This document shows, one piece after another, positions 41,189 through 50,541 of a DNA stretch of 64,000 nt. Every line of letters starts with the position of its first letter. The first letter of the stretch is position 1. Source of the stretch: Mycobacterium pseudokansasii (GTDB lineage: Bacteria > Actinomycetota > Actinomycetes > Mycobacteriales > Mycobacteriaceae). Where the stretch lies: NCBI RefSeq assembly GCF_900566075.1, contig NZ_UPHU01000001.1, positions 1 to 64,000 of the forward strand. The letters are read 5' to 3'. Position numbers and translations under genes: made by a program. The notes beneath the pieces were generated by a model. That model searched no databases. It was given only the letters and a program-made list of their open reading frames with translations, and was not told the DNA's origin.

Positions 41189-41605
41189 CTACGCCGCGGA
41201 GCGGGGGCCTACCCGTGCCGCCGACAGGTGCAACACCACCGCGGTCACCGGGCGGGCGTCGCGTTCAGTGCGCGCCAGCAGAGCAGCGTTCTCCGGCAGT
41301 TGTCTGGCGTTGATCTCACCGGCGGCGATCCGCCGCAGTATCTCGTGAGCCTGAGCCAGTTGCGTCCGCTTGCGGTACTGGCCCCCGGGAAGTTTGACAC
41401 CGGCCCACACGCCGTACTCCTCGCGATACTTGACGGCTCGTTCGGCGCACAGGCGTTGCTGCGCCAGTGGGCAGCGGCGCAGGCACTGAATTCGAGCCTC
41501 GGTGGCGGACCGCTCATACGCGCGAGCCTTCGCCGCCCCGTCGCCGCTGTCGTCGTCGGGGTAGCCGAACCACAGTTCCGGGTTGCCTGTGCACGGGGTA
41601 GCCAT
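41189..41605 (-). CDS. whiB5: WhiB-family transcription factor (WhiB5-like)
   Basis: WhiB proteins bind a [4Fe-4S] cluster and control transcription with the sigma factor. The 138-residue product has four candidate cluster cysteines, C5, C41, C45 and C53, and the YGVWAG turn followed by a basic KLPGGQYRKR DNA-binding segment. The cysteine spacing (x3 and x7 in the second group) is wider than in most WhiB proteins. ATG 41605 has GGAGACAACAG upstream. As in M. tuberculosis, it is divergent from the XRE regulator (Rv0023-like). Confidence 0.92.
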   Translation of the reverse strand: MATPCTGNPELWFGYPDDDSGDGAAKARAYERSATEARIQCLRRCPLAQQRLCAERAVKYREEYGVWAGVKLPGGQYRKRTQLAQAHEILRRIAAGEINARQLPENAALLARTERDARPVTAVVLHLSAARVGPRSAA

Positions 41606-41760
41606 GTCTGTTGTCTCCTTCTCCGACGAAAGTCCTCTGAAACGTAGGCAAAAGCGTATACACGCGGATCGCGGCTTGGCAAGCGAAACGTGACAAAAAC
41701 GTATATAAACGCGACAGGCGCCCGGCCATGTGTAATATCCGACTATGGCCGGAGCCTGCG
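41606..41760. promoter_or_regulatory. whiB5 / XRE-regulator divergent promoter with paired operators
   Basis: This 155-bp gap contains two related AT-rich sites on the plus strand: GCGTATACACGCG (41654-41666) and ACGTATATAAACGCG (41699-41713), 45 bp apart. Both share CGTATA followed by ACGCG. They are good candidates for binding by the adjacent XRE protein, which would place both genes under one control. This is inferred from position and repetition only. Confidence 0.6.
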
Positions 41761-42567
41761 GTGAGCCGTGAATCGGCTGGCGCGGCCATCCGCGCATTGC
41801 GCGAGTCGCGCGACTGGTCGCTTGCCGACCTGGCCGCCGCAACGGGCGTCAGCATCATGGGGCTCAGCTATTTGGAGCGCGGCGCTCGCAAGCCACATAA
41901 AGGTACAGTTCAGAAGGTCGAAAACGGACTTGGCCTGCCCCCGGGCACCTATTCTCGGCTGTTGGTCGCCGCAGATCCCGATGCGGAGCTGGCGCGGCTT
42001 ATGGCAGCCCAGCCCCCTACGGCAACGTCGCCGCGACGCCCCGGCACCGTGGTGGTTGACCGTCACGGTGACACCGATGTGCTCGAGGGTTACGCCGAAG
42101 CCCAGCTCGATACCCTCAGATCCGTCATCGATAGACTACCGTCGACGACATCAAATGAATATGAGACGTATATTCTGTCCGTGGTCTCACAGTGCGTGAA
42201 GGCGGAGATGCTGGCGGCAAGCTCTTGGCGGGTGGCGGTCAACTCCGGTTCGGAGTCCAGCGACCGACTGATGCAACATCTGCAGGCGCTCGAGGCGATG
42301 CGCAGCACGTTGCTGAAGCGGATGCCGACCAGCTTGAGCGCGCGATTCGATCGGGCATGCGCGCAGTCACCGCTACCGGAAGCCGTCATCGCCGCGCTGA
42401 TCGGAGTGAGCACCGACGAAATGTGGGAGATCCGCAATAGAGGGGTCATCCCCCCGGGAGCTCTGCCCCGTGTCCGCGCGTTCGTGGACACAATGGCGGC
42501 CGCCGAGGCTATGGAGACGGCGGCCGCGTACCAGACACACCACAGCGGCGGAGAACAAGACCGGTGA
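41761..42567 (+). CDS. XRE-family transcriptional regulator (Rv0023 homologue)
   Basis: The 268-residue product starts SRESAGAAIRALRESRDWSLADLAAATGVSIMGLSYLERGARKPHKGTV, a clear helix-turn-helix of the XRE class. The C-terminal ~190 residues are a helical domain without recognised name. GTG 41761 matches the M. tuberculosis start; earlier in-frame codons are less likely. It overlaps the NlpC gene by 4 nt. The two CGTATA repeats in its promoter suggest autoregulation. Confidence 0.92.
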   Translation: MSRESAGAAIRALRESRDWSLADLAAATGVSIMGLSYLERGARKPHKGTVQKVENGLGLPPGTYSRLLVAADPDAELARLMAAQPPTATSPRRPGTVVVDRHGDTDVLEGYAEAQLDTLRSVIDRLPSTTSNEYETYILSVVSQCVKAEMLAASSWRVAVNSGSESSDRLMQHLQALEAMRSTLLKRMPTSLSARFDRACAQSPLPEAVIAALIGVSTDEMWEIRNRGVIPPGALPRVRAFVDTMAAAEAMETAAAYQTHHSGGEQDR

Positions 42568-43376
42568 ACCTCACCGAAATCGAGGTGTTGAGTCGCGCCC
42601 ACCAGCTTTTTGACGGCGGTGGTCTGCCACCGACGCTGAACGTTGAGAAAGCACACCACGAGCAACTGCTGCGCCGCGCCACCGGGCTCAATGTCGATGC
42701 TGCCCGGGGTCGGTACGAACGCCGCGCAACCGACAGCAGGGAAGCCCTGTTGTCTGCGGCTCGAACGGACGCGGCCGTCGCCGCGGTCATCGCCGGCGCG
42801 CACCGGGACCGGGACCGGGCGCGCCAGGTGACCGGAAGCATCGTCGAACAGGCCCGTACGGATGTGACCGTCACCCCGGTGACGCCGATGGCCCAGCGCG
42901 AGGCGATCCGTCGGCGCGTCGCACGGTTGCGCGCGCAACGAGCGCATGTCTTGTCGGCCCACCTCCGGGCACGACGGCATCGGGCCGCGCTGCGCGCGCT
43001 CCGGTACCGGATGTTGCGAGATGGCAGCCGGGCAATGGGCGACCGAGCCGGGATCGCCGTGCGGGCCGCGCTGTCACGGCTGGGCTGCCCGTATGTGTGG
43101 GGCGCGACGGGACCCAGCCAATTCGACTGTTCCGGATTGGTCCAATGGGCCTACGCACAGGCGGGCGTTCACCTGGACCGCACGACCTATCAACAGCTCC
43201 ATGACGGGATAGCCGTGCCGCGTTCCCAGGTGCGCCCCGGTGATCTCGTCTTTCCGCATCCGGGACACGTCCAGATGGCGATTGGCAACAACCTGGTTGT
43301 CGAGGCTCCGTACTCGGGTGCTTCGGTGCGGGTCAGCCGGTTGGGCAGCGACGTCCGGATCCGCAGACCGCTGTGA
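42564..43376 (+). CDS. NlpC/P60 cysteine peptidase (Rv0024 homologue)
   Basis: NlpC/P60 enzymes cut peptide bonds in peptidoglycan stems. The 270-residue product has an N-terminal helical region of ~150 residues and a C-terminal NlpC/P60 domain with catalytic C189 (FDCSGLVQWAY), H235 (PGHVQMAIG) and the third polar residue region after VVEAPYSG. No signal peptide is evident, which leaves export unexplained; the helical N-terminus and the neighbouring EspC-like and DUF4226 genes make type VII export a possibility. It starts at GTG 42564 inside the stop of the regulator gene. Confidence 0.92.
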   Translation: MNLTEIEVLSRAHQLFDGGGLPPTLNVEKAHHEQLLRRATGLNVDAARGRYERRATDSREALLSAARTDAAVAAVIAGAHRDRDRARQVTGSIVEQARTDVTVTPVTPMAQREAIRRRVARLRAQRAHVLSAHLRARRHRAALRALRYRMLRDGSRAMGDRAGIAVRAALSRLGCPYVWGATGPSQFDCSGLVQWAYAQAGVHLDRTTYQQLHDGIAVPRSQVRPGDLVFPHPGHVQMAIGNNLVVEAPYSGASVRVSRLGSDVRIRRPL

Positions 43377-43421
43377 GTGATTAACGCCCGGTCGGGCGGG
43401 CAGGATGGGAAGGTTGAACCC

Positions 43422-43808
43422 ATGTCGGAGCAAGCCGGATCGTCGCCGGATGCCATCGCGGCGCGGCGGGCGCTGCTGGGTCGGCAATACGAGGCGATCG
43501 TCGAGGCCGACCGCGCGCTGGCCGACGCTCTTGCCAGCGCACACGCCGCGATGAGGGACAGCATTCGCCGGCTGGACGAGGTTGCAGCCGACATCGAGCG
43601 TGCCGTTTCCGACCAGGCGGAGCTCGCCGTCGACACTCCCGTGGGAGGCCGTGAGTTTCAGCGATTCCTGCTCGACAAGCAACGCGAGATCACCGCGATC
43701 GTGGCCGACGCGCGCGAGCTCGATCGCACCAAAAGTGCTGTGCTGGCCCGATTGCTGGCGCAGTATGCCGGCCCCGCAGGTTCGCTGAGCACCGGCGAGC
43801 CGAGGTGA
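43422..43808 (+). CDS. DUF4226 protein (Rv0025 homologue)
   Basis: A 128-residue helical protein ([44 protein letters not shown]...) with the conserved [20 protein letters not shown] segment also found in the next gene ([20 protein letters not shown]). These two therefore arose by duplication of one domain. Function unknown. ATG 43422 fits the M. tuberculosis start; GGGAAGG lies a few bases upstream. It overlaps the next gene by 4 nt if that gene starts at 43805. Confidence 0.87.
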   Translation: MSEQAGSSPDAIAARRALLGRQYEAIVEADRALADALASAHAAMRDSIRRLDEVAADIERAVSDQAELAVDTPVGGREFQRFLLDKQREITAIVADARELDRTKSAVLARLLAQYAGPAGSLSTGEPR

Positions 43809-45118
43809 ATTGTGGGCACCCGAGCACCTGGGTACTGTCACGCGGCATGGCAGGGTCGCGTGATCGCCCGCAGCGGAACGAATCTGCATCCGCACCGCCG
43901 GATAGCGGTCAGACAAGAGCCGCCGATGCGATCGCAGGAGCGGAAGCCGCTCTGGCACATCAGAATTCGGCGAGTTCGCAGCTCGACTTGCAAGTTATTT
44001 CGGCGATCCTCAACGCACACCTGACCGCTGTCGAGGGTCGCGACGCGCTCGACCAACTTCAGCGGGAGACCGAAGCGGCGGTCCGGACCCGATCGGATCT
44101 GGACACACCGGCGGGAGCCCGCGATTTCCAGCGGTTCCTGATCGGCAAGCTCAGAGATATCCGCCAGGTGGTCGCCTACGCCAGCCTCGACGACACGTCC
44201 AAGGCGACCCTGATGGCGGCGTGGACGTCGCTGTACAACGCCTCGAAGGACGGCCCGGGGCCGGTCGCCCCGGGGCCGGCGACGCCCGCACCCGCAGCCG
44301 GTGATGGTGCCGGTCAGCAGGCGGATCTGCTGTCTGGCGACCCTCTTCTCGATTCGTTGTTGTTCGACGATCCGGCGTTTCCCGACGGGGACGCCCCGAT
44401 GCCCGGCACCAGTTCCCCGGCGCCGCAGATGGCACCGACGATGCCCGGCATGCCCAACCTCGGCGGCCTACCGATGCCGGGATTACCGGCAGGGGCAACG
44501 TCACCGATGCCCGGCCTCGGCGGGGGTGGGTCTCCGCTTTCGGGATTACTTCGGGGATCTGAACCAGGACTCGCCGACCGTGACGAACGCGAACTGGATT
44601 CCGGCGGTCCCGACCACGCGCGAGCCGGCCACCCCGATGACCCCAAAGACGACCGGGAAGACCAGGGAGACACCGAGGCGCAACCATCACCGGACAAGCC
44701 GGACTCGCCACCGACCGGACCGACCACCGTCACGTTGCCCAACGGTGAGACGGTCACCGCCGCCGACCCCCGACTCGCAGCGGCCATCAAGGCCGCCGCC
44801 GGTGGAGTGCCGATCCCAGATGCGTTCCGACAGCAGGGAATTGCCCTGCCGCCGCCGGGTACGGCGGTCACCGACCCAATAGACCCGGCTCGGCTCGAAC
44901 CCGGAGACATCGGCCTCTTCATCGATCGGCATGCGCTCGCGCTTGGCCGCAACAAGGCACTGCTCGATGGCCAGATTCAACAGGTTTCCAGCATCGGCGG
45001 GCCGAGCTTCCTAGGCTGGGAGCATCCGCCCGCCACGGCGACCGCGACTGGGCCGGCCCGGGCCGGCGCACCGACACCTACCCGGCCGGCGGCTCCCTCG
45101 GCCGCTTCGCAATACTGA
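43805..45118 (+). CDS. DUF4226 protein with proline-rich C-terminus (Rv0026 homologue)
   Basis: Up to 437 residues: an N-terminal DUF4226 helical domain (about residues 35-145), a Pro/Gly/Met-rich linker, and a C-terminal region ([26 protein letters not shown]..., [42 protein letters not shown]) that looks like a small folded domain. The architecture resembles ESX-associated secreted or chaperone-like proteins, but no function is known. GTG 43805 overlaps the previous stop; ATG 43847 is a plausible alternative start. Confidence 0.85.
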   Translation: MNCGHPSTWVLSRGMAGSRDRPQRNESASAPPDSGQTRAADAIAGAEAALAHQNSASSQLDLQVISAILNAHLTAVEGRDALDQLQRETEAAVRTRSDLDTPAGARDFQRFLIGKLRDIRQVVAYASLDDTSKATLMAAWTSLYNASKDGPGPVAPGPATPAPAAGDGAGQQADLLSGDPLLDSLLFDDPAFPDGDAPMPGTSSPAPQMAPTMPGMPNLGGLPMPGLPAGATSPMPGLGGGGSPLSGLLRGSEPGLADRDERELDSGGPDHARAGHPDDPKDDREDQGDTEAQPSPDKPDSPPTGPTTVTLPNGETVTAADPRLAAAIKAAAGGVPIPDAFRQQGIALPPPGTAVTDPIDPARLEPGDIGLFIDRHALALGRNKALLDGQIQQVSSIGGPSFLGWEHPPATATATGPARAGAPTPTRPAAPSAASQY

Positions 45119-45158
45119 CCCCGCCGGCCTGAGCGCCGGCACACAAAAGGAGACGCGG

Positions 45159-45476
45159 ATGGCAGATCGAATCCATGTGGTGCCGGCGCACTTACGTGAA
45201 GCCGCCGGCCATCACCAGCAGACTTCGGAGTACCTGCGCACCGTGCCGTCGTCGCATGCGGCGATCCTGGAGAGCCTGGAGTCGCTCGGGCCGATCTTCG
45301 CCGAGCTTCGGGGCGCCGGCCGTGAACTCCTGGAGTTGCGGCGCCAGTGTTACGAGCAGCAAGCCGATGACCATGCCGATATCGCCCAGAGCCTGAGGGC
45401 GTCGGCCGCCATGTGGGAACGGCACGACCAAGACGCGGCACAGGACTTCAGCAGAGTCTTCGACCCCGATCGATGA
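45159..45476 (+). CDS. EspC-like type VII secretion target (DUF2580, Rv0027 homologue)
   Basis: A 105-residue all-helical protein beginning MADRIHVVPAHLREAAGHHQQTSEYLRTV, the pattern of the ESX-1 EspC/DUF2580 family. Such proteins fold as a helical hairpin and may be secreted with a partner through type VII systems. Length matches the M. tuberculosis protein. The ATG at 45159 has AGGAGACG upstream. The next gene follows after 7 nt. Confidence 0.9.
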   Translation: MADRIHVVPAHLREAAGHHQQTSEYLRTVPSSHAAILESLESLGPIFAELRGAGRELLELRRQCYEQQADDHADIAQSLRASAAMWERHDQDAAQDFSRVFDPDR

Positions 45477-45483
45477 CAGGTCG

Positions 45484-45789
45484 ATGACGGACGCCAATCC
45501 TGCTTTCGACACCGTGCACCCCAGCGGACACATCCTGGTTCGCTCCTGTCGTGGTGGCTACATGCATAGCGTCGCGCTGAGTGAGGGCGCCATGGACACC
45601 GATGCCGAGACTTTGGCCGAAGGCATCCTGCTGACCGCAGACGTTTCCTGCCTCAAAGCCTTGCTGGAAGTACGCGACGAGATCATCGCGGCCGGGCATA
45701 CGCCCTCCGCCAGCGTTCCGACCGACCAAGATCTCGACGCGGCGATTGAAAAACTCTTGGCGCACCGACTGCGCCGGCGCCGGCGCTGA
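45484..45789 (+). CDS. DUF2694 protein (Rv0028 homologue)
   Basis: A 101-residue protein (FDTVHPSGHILVRSCRGGYMHSVALSEGAMDTDAETLAEGILLTADVSCLKALLEVRDEI), the DUF2694 family that recurs beside ESX-related genes in mycobacteria. It ends with an arginine run (LRRRRR). Function unknown. It is close enough to the EspC-like gene to be in the same operon and may act as its partner. Confidence 0.87.
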   Translation: MTDANPAFDTVHPSGHILVRSCRGGYMHSVALSEGAMDTDAETLAEGILLTADVSCLKALLEVRDEIIAAGHTPSASVPTDQDLDAAIEKLLAHRLRRRRR

Positions 45790-45793
45790 CGCT

Positions 45794-45937
45794 CTAGAGC
45801 ATCCAGGTCTTGGCGGTTTCGGGATCCGGGACGATATCGCTGGGCGGTTCGATGGGATTGGCGCCGAACAATTCTCGCGCCCGAGACAGCAAGGTCCGCA
45901 CCTCGTCGAGTTGCTGCTGCAGCGCAGAATCAGCCAT
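45794..45937 (-). CDS. Small hypothetical protein (47 residues)
   Basis: A short coding sequence on the minus strand: it starts MADSALQQQLDEVRTLLSRA and ends DPETAKTWML. An amphipathic helix is followed by a proline-rich tail. It exactly fills the gap between the DUF2694 gene and the next plus-strand gene, and its composition is protein-like rather than a shadow. It may be an unannotated conserved gene. The ribosome site is weak. Confidence 0.6.
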   Translation of the reverse strand: MADSALQQQLDEVRTLLSRARELFGANPIEPPSDIVPDPETAKTWML

Positions 45938-46017
45938 GGCTTTACGCTACCCAGGCCATGAGGACGGCACAATTCAGGCGTCTGGGGAGGCTCGCAGGGT
46001 CCCGGTACGCTTAGCCG

Positions 46018-47250
46018 GTGGCGATCTTCGGCAGGCGGTCGGCGCGCCAGCGCCTGCGGAGAGCGACGGAGGAATCCCTCACGATTCCGGCTTTCAGCTC
46101 TCCTCCCGATTGCACCCCTTGGGTGATCGGCGGGCTCTGGCCTGTCGAGCTGTCGCCGAACAACGCCGAAACCGCCGCGCTGGCAGCGTATCTGAAAGCC
46201 GACTTAGACCGGATCGTCAGTTCTGCCAACGACGAGTTGCGGACGCTCAGGTCAGCGGTGATGCTTGATTCCGCCCGCCGCGCGGCCGAAGCCGCGGTGA
46301 TCGACGAGGCTCGCGCGCGGGCAATGCGACGAGTCGAGTCGACACTGCGGCAACTCCGCGGACAGCCTGCGCCGCCGGTCGTCCCGCGTCCGTCGGTCAC
46401 CGCTGATTGGAGCCGGACGGATCTGGAGCGGACCCGGGTCCTCCCCGCCATCAAGGATGAGCAGCCGGGTGCTGCTGGCGACCTGGCGAGCACCCGAGTG
46501 CACCCTGTCGTTGAGGACGCCACGGGGGAAGAGCAACCGGCCGCCCACGAGAAGGAACCAGTCCAACAGGCTGCGCCTCCTGAAGCGGTGGTCACTGTGG
46601 CCGAGTCGGTGATTCCGGCGCGGGGCATGGCCGCGCCCGAACCCGACGACGAACGGCTGCAGCGGCTCCTGACCTTCGTGGCTCGTCAGGAACCGCGGCT
46701 GAACTGGGCGGTCGGGCAGCTCGCGGACGGGGTGACGGTACTGGTCACCGACCTGGCCCACGGTTGGGTACCTCCTGGGGTCATGCTCCCCGAAGGTGTG
46801 CAGTTGCTGAAGCCGAAGCGCCGTAGCGGCGGCGTCGCCAAGCTGATCGGTATGACGGCGCGTCTGGAGACCTATCGCCCCGGTGACTTCTTGGGCTGGA
46901 CAAGTGACTTCACTCCGACCACGTCCTCGCCGAAGCCGCGCGAGCTACCGACGTTGGACCACCTGCTACCGGAGCTGAGTGGGGCTACCCGCTGGCGCGA
47001 CGGACTGCCACGGATCGTGCACCTGCTGGCCCAGGCCGCGGCCGCCGGAGGCGGCGTCGGCGAAGACGAAATCGACCTGCTGCGCGTGCATCTCGATACC
47101 GCCCGGCATGAGGTCGTGGCCCAGTACCCGAATGTCGATGCCGCGTTGTTGCTCAACTGTATGTTGTTGGCGGCCACCGAAAGCGGGGTTACCGGAGATC
47201 CGGTATCAGCCAACTATCACTTTGCCTGGTTCCGCGAACTCAGCCGATAG
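46018..47250 (+). CDS. Hypothetical protein, DUF5631/DUF5632-like (Rv0029 homologue)
   Basis: A 410-residue protein with an N-terminal helical part (about 1-115), a variable Pro/Glu/Ala linker, and a C-terminal conserved domain (RLLTFVARQEPRLNWAVGQLADGVTVLVTDLAHGWVPPGVMLPEGVQLL...). This last part belongs to an uncharacterised mycobacterial family linked to ESX-type loci. GTG 46018 gives MAIFGRRSARQRL. No membrane helix or signal peptide is visible. Function unknown. Confidence 0.85.
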   Translation: MAIFGRRSARQRLRRATEESLTIPAFSSPPDCTPWVIGGLWPVELSPNNAETAALAAYLKADLDRIVSSANDELRTLRSAVMLDSARRAAEAAVIDEARARAMRRVESTLRQLRGQPAPPVVPRPSVTADWSRTDLERTRVLPAIKDEQPGAAGDLASTRVHPVVEDATGEEQPAAHEKEPVQQAAPPEAVVTVAESVIPARGMAAPEPDDERLQRLLTFVARQEPRLNWAVGQLADGVTVLVTDLAHGWVPPGVMLPEGVQLLKPKRRSGGVAKLIGMTARLETYRPGDFLGWTSDFTPTTSSPKPRELPTLDHLLPELSGATRWRDGLPRIVHLLAQAAAAGGGVGEDEIDLLRVHLDTARHEVVAQYPNVDAALLLNCMLLAATESGVTGDPVSANYHFAWFRELSR

Positions 47251-47310
47251 CCGGTCAAGTTGGCGGACGGTTGAATTGACGCTGGTTGGAGCCGTCGACA
47301 TACTGTTTTG

Positions 47311-47628
47311 GTGCCGGGGTCTGGTGATCGCGCGGAACTGAGCGACAAAGACCTCGTCGAATCGGTTCTTCGTGAGCTAAGCGAGGCGGCCGACAAGTGG
47401 GAAGCGCTTGTCGCACAGGCGGAAACCGTCACCTACAGCGTGGATCTGGGAGATGTTCACGCTGTTGCCAATTCGGACGGTCGGTTACTCGGGTTGACGT
47501 TGCATCCGGGCGTGATGACCGGCTATTCCCACGCGGAACTGGCCGACAGGTTGAACCTGGCGATCGCCGCGCTGCGCGAGGAAGCGGAGGCCGAGAATCG
47601 GGTGCGATACGGCGGCTCCTTGCACTGA
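47311..47628 (+). CDS. DUF2710 protein (Rv0030 homologue)
   Basis: A 105-residue protein (PGSGDRAELSDKDLVESVLRELSEAADKWEALVAQAETVTYSVDLGDVHAVANSDGRLLGLTLHPGVMTGYSHAELADRLNLAI). The strand-helix pattern is reminiscent of the YbaB-like DNA-binding fold, as in related ESX-region proteins, but that is only an impression. GTG 47311 is chosen over TTG 47308. It ends the block that starts at the XRE regulator. In M. tuberculosis the mobile-element region Rv0031-Rv0035 follows; here 47699 joins directly to the Rv0036c-like gene. Confidence 0.86.
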   Translation: MPGSGDRAELSDKDLVESVLRELSEAADKWEALVAQAETVTYSVDLGDVHAVANSDGRLLGLTLHPGVMTGYSHAELADRLNLAIAALREEAEAENRVRYGGSLH

Positions 47629-47629
47629 G

Positions 47630-47717
47630 GCCGGCGCGCGTTCATCGCCCGTGGCCGGGGCTGACGGGCCGCGGCTCTCTTCGCGCGCCGGCGCGCGTTC
47701 ATCGCCCGTGGCCGGGG
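47630..47717. repeat. Two 31-bp direct repeats at a gene junction
   Basis: Identical 31-bp copies at 47630-47660 and 47687-47717 are separated by 26 bp. Each begins GCCGGCGCGCG and ends GTGGCCGGGG. The second copy contains the last codons and stop of the minus-strand TIGR03084 gene (47699), so the first copy looks like a duplicated gene end. Confidence 0.85.
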
Positions 47718-48472
47718 GGGCCGGCGAAGGCTTGCGCGATCGTCAGCCACCGCTGCGCGTCCTCCCCTGTTGCCGTGATATCCAGGGTCCGCAACGCTCG
47801 CCGCTGCGTGACCAGGAAACAGAAATCCTCGGCGGATCCGGTGACCCGCTGCGCGGCGTCGGCGGGTCCCCAGGACCAGGTGTCTCCGTCGGGTCCGCGG
47901 AGCTCCACCCGGAACGGCTCGGCCGGTGGTGCCAGGTTGTTGACGAAGAACGAGTAATCACGGGTGCGGACACCGAGGTGCGCGATCGAACGCAGCCGCC
48001 GGGTGGCGGGCCGAGTCACGCCGAGGGCGTCGGCGACGTCGAGTCCGTGTGCCCAAGTCTCCATCAACCGCGCGGTGGCCATCGACGCTGCGCTCATCGG
48101 CGGCCCGAACCACGGCAGTTTGCGACCGTCGGCGACGGTCAGCAGCGCATCGTGCAATCGGCGGCGGGTGACCCGCCACTCCCCCAGCAGCTCCTGCGGC
48201 TGCCGGGCCGCTAACTCTTCGGCGCCGGCGTCCACGAAACCGGCAGGATCGGCCGCCGCCTTGGCGAGCACGTCGGCGAATCCGGCCTCGTCGGTGACCG
48301 CGGTCAGCGCCACCTGATCCGTCCACAACAGGTGACCGATCTGATGCGCAATGGTCCAGCCGGGCGCGGGCGTCGGCTCAGCCCATCGGTGCGGCGCAAG
48401 CGGCGCCACCAGCGCGTCGAGGTCGTCGCTTTCAGCCCGCAGGTCAGCGACGATCGGATCCGGACCTGCCAT
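47699..48472 (-). CDS. TIGR03084 / DinB-like maleylpyruvate-isomerase family protein (Rv0036c homologue)
   Basis: A 257-residue four-helix DinB-like protein: [19 protein letters not shown] carries the conserved histidine that binds metal with the later H of [15 protein letters not shown]. Members of this superfamily are thiol (mycothiol)-dependent transferases or isomerases; the substrate is unknown. The C-terminal domain is the sterol-carrier-like MDMPI-C type. Its 3' end is within the 31-bp repeat. It is 12 nt downstream of the MFS gene, probably an operon. Confidence 0.9.
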   Translation of the reverse strand: MAGPDPIVADLRAESDDLDALVAPLAPHRWAEPTPAPGWTIAHQIGHLLWTDQVALTAVTDEAGFADVLAKAAADPAGFVDAGAEELAARQPQELLGEWRVTRRRLHDALLTVADGRKLPWFGPPMSAASMATARLMETWAHGLDVADALGVTRPATRRLRSIAHLGVRTRDYSFFVNNLAPPAEPFRVELRGPDGDTWSWGPADAAQRVTGSAEDFCFLVTQRRALRTLDITATGEDAQRWLTIAQAFAGPPGHGR

Positions 48473-48483
48473 CGGTACCTCTC

Positions 48484-49785
48484 TTAATCGCCGTTCGCCG
48501 GCCGGCCCCGTCGGCCGACGATGCCGTGAACCGCAAGCCCGGTCAGATAGATCACCGAACCGAACAATACGAATATCGGTGCGTGCCCGTCGGCTGGAAT
48601 CAAGGACGCTGCCACCGTAACCGAAGCGATGTAGGACACCCAGAACAACGCGTCCTGGACGGCGAACACGTGCCCGCGCAACGCGTCATCGACGTCTATC
48701 TGCATCGCGGAGTCGGCACACAGCTTGACCACCTGACCGGCCACCCCCAGTAGGAAGCCGCATGCCACCATGATCGGGATCACCAGGCCGGCACCGGCGA
48801 TTTCGATCGTCGCGGCCGCGATCAGGGCGCCGTTGGCCGTCGCATAGCGCCCCCACCGCCGGATCAAGACCGGGGTCAACACGTTGGCCAGGAATGCCCC
48901 GAGACCCGTGGCGGCGAAGAACACCAGAGCGGTGCCGAACCCTACGACGTCCGCATCTTTCATGTGGTGGACCAGCAGCAAGATCAACAGCGAGTTGATG
49001 CCGACCACCATCCGGTGTGCGGCCAAGCCGGACAGCGCCGCGGCAACCGTCGGTTGTTGCACAACGGTACGCACGCCGTGTAGCCAGCCGGTGATCACTG
49101 CGTACACGACCGACCCATGAATCGCGCGCTTGGTGTCGTCCGGACCGAGTACCCGGGGGGCGAACCGCAGCGATAGCAGCAACGCAATCAGCACCGGAAC
49201 AATGGCGGTGAAGACCACCACGGCGGCGCCGTGATCGCCGCCGCCGGCCAGCCAGCGGGGCAACAGCATGAAGTTCGCGCCCAGGAAGGCCCCGACCGCT
49301 CCTGAAGCGGTGGCGACCGAGTTCATCGTGACCACCTGGTCGCGTGGCACCACATGGGGCAACGATGCCGATAAGCCCGATGCCACGAACCGGGCCAAAC
49401 CATTGGCCAGTAATGCTCCGATCAGCAGGAGTAGATCGCCGCCGCGAAGCGCCAGGATCGCGCCGATCCCGGCAATGAAGGCCGACCGGCCGACGTTGGC
49501 GCCGACCAGCACCAGCCGCCGGTCCCAGCGATCCATCAGTGCCCCGGCGAACGGGCCGATCAGTGAATACGGCAGAAACAACACCGCGAAAGCCCTTGCG
49601 ATCGCCATCGGGTCGGCGGCGCGGTCCGGATTGAACAGCAATGCGCCCGCGAGTCCCGCTTGAAAGAGGCCGTCACCGAACTGACTCGCTATGCGAAGCT
49701 GCAGCAGTCGCCCGAAGTCGGGGAGAGCGCGTATCGACCGCCAAAGTGCGACCGGTGCTCTGGCTTGCGTCTGGCTGCGAATCAC
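48484..49785 (-). CDS. MFS transporter (Rv0037c homologue)
   Basis: A 433-residue protein with about 12 membrane helices of the major facilitator superfamily: [40 protein letters not shown] (loop 2-3 motif), [15 protein letters not shown], and similar. The substrate is unknown. GTG 49785 matches the likely start; upstream in-frame sequence is not conserved-looking. It is divergent from the YqgE gene. Confidence 0.9.
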   Translation of the reverse strand: MIRSQTQARAPVALWRSIRALPDFGRLLQLRIASQFGDGLFQAGLAGALLFNPDRAADPMAIARAFAVLFLPYSLIGPFAGALMDRWDRRLVLVGANVGRSAFIAGIGAILALRGGDLLLLIGALLANGLARFVASGLSASLPHVVPRDQVVTMNSVATASGAVGAFLGANFMLLPRWLAGGGDHGAAVVVFTAIVPVLIALLLSLRFAPRVLGPDDTKRAIHGSVVYAVITGWLHGVRTVVQQPTVAAALSGLAAHRMVVGINSLLILLLVHHMKDADVVGFGTALVFFAATGLGAFLANVLTPVLIRRWGRYATANGALIAAATIEIAGAGLVIPIMVACGFLLGVAGQVVKLCADSAMQIDVDDALRGHVFAVQDALFWVSYIASVTVAASLIPADGHAPIFVLFGSVIYLTGLAVHGIVGRRGRPANGD

Positions 49786-49911
49786 AAAACCCACTTCCAC
49801 GATCGGGCGCAGGCAATGCTGGTTTCGCGCTGTGCCGACCCAATCACAGTACAAATATCTGCCGACCGTGCTTGTTTGGCCCGGTGATGCTGTGGTGAGT
49901 GCGATGATGGT

Positions 49912-50520
49912 GTGGTGGCGCCGCAGGAAGACCCCGAGGACTACATGGCACCCGCCGCACAACGTGTGCGAGCGGGTACTTTACTGCTGGCCAACACCGA
50001 TCTGCTGGAACCGACCTTTCGCCGCAGCGTGATCTACATCGTCGAACACAACGACGGCGGCACCTTGGGTGTGGTGCTCAACCGGCCCAGCGAGACAGCG
50101 GTGTACAACGTCTTGCCGCAGTGGGCCCAACTCGCTGCCAAACCGAAGACGATGTTCATCGGGGGCCCGGTCAAGCGCGACGCTGCCCTGTGCCTGGCCG
50201 TACTGCGGGTCGGGGCGGATCCGGACGGGGTGCCGGGTCTACGCCACGTTGCCGGCCGCATGGCGATGGTGGATCTGGACGCCGACCCCGACCTGCTTGG
50301 CCCGATGGTGGAAGGTGTGCGAATCTTCGCCGGGTACTCGGGCTGGACCATCGGTCAGCTCGAAGGCGAAATCGAACGCGACGACTGGATTGTGTTGTCG
50401 GCGTTGCCATCTGACGTCTTGGTTCCGCCCAGAGCCGACTTGTGGGGGCAGGTCTTGCGGCGGCAGCCGTTACCGCTTTCGTTGCTGGCTACCCATCCGA
50501 TCGATCTCAGCCGCAATTAG
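49912..50520 (+). CDS. YqgE/AlgH family protein (Rv0038 homologue)
   Basis: A 202-residue cytosolic protein with the UPF0301 signatures [55 protein letters not shown] and [21 protein letters not shown]. The family is widespread and structurally known, but its function is not settled. The GTG at 49912 gives [14 protein letters not shown], as in M. tuberculosis. It is convergent with the broken BASS gene. Confidence 0.93.
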   Translation: MVAPQEDPEDYMAPAAQRVRAGTLLLANTDLLEPTFRRSVIYIVEHNDGGTLGVVLNRPSETAVYNVLPQWAQLAAKPKTMFIGGPVKRDAALCLAVLRVGADPDGVPGLRHVAGRMAMVDLDADPDLLGPMVEGVRIFAGYSGWTIGQLEGEIERDDWIVLSALPSDVLVPPRADLWGQVLRRQPLPLSLLATHPIDLSRN

Positions 50521-50541
50521 GGTACTGGCCGGCTCTACCCG

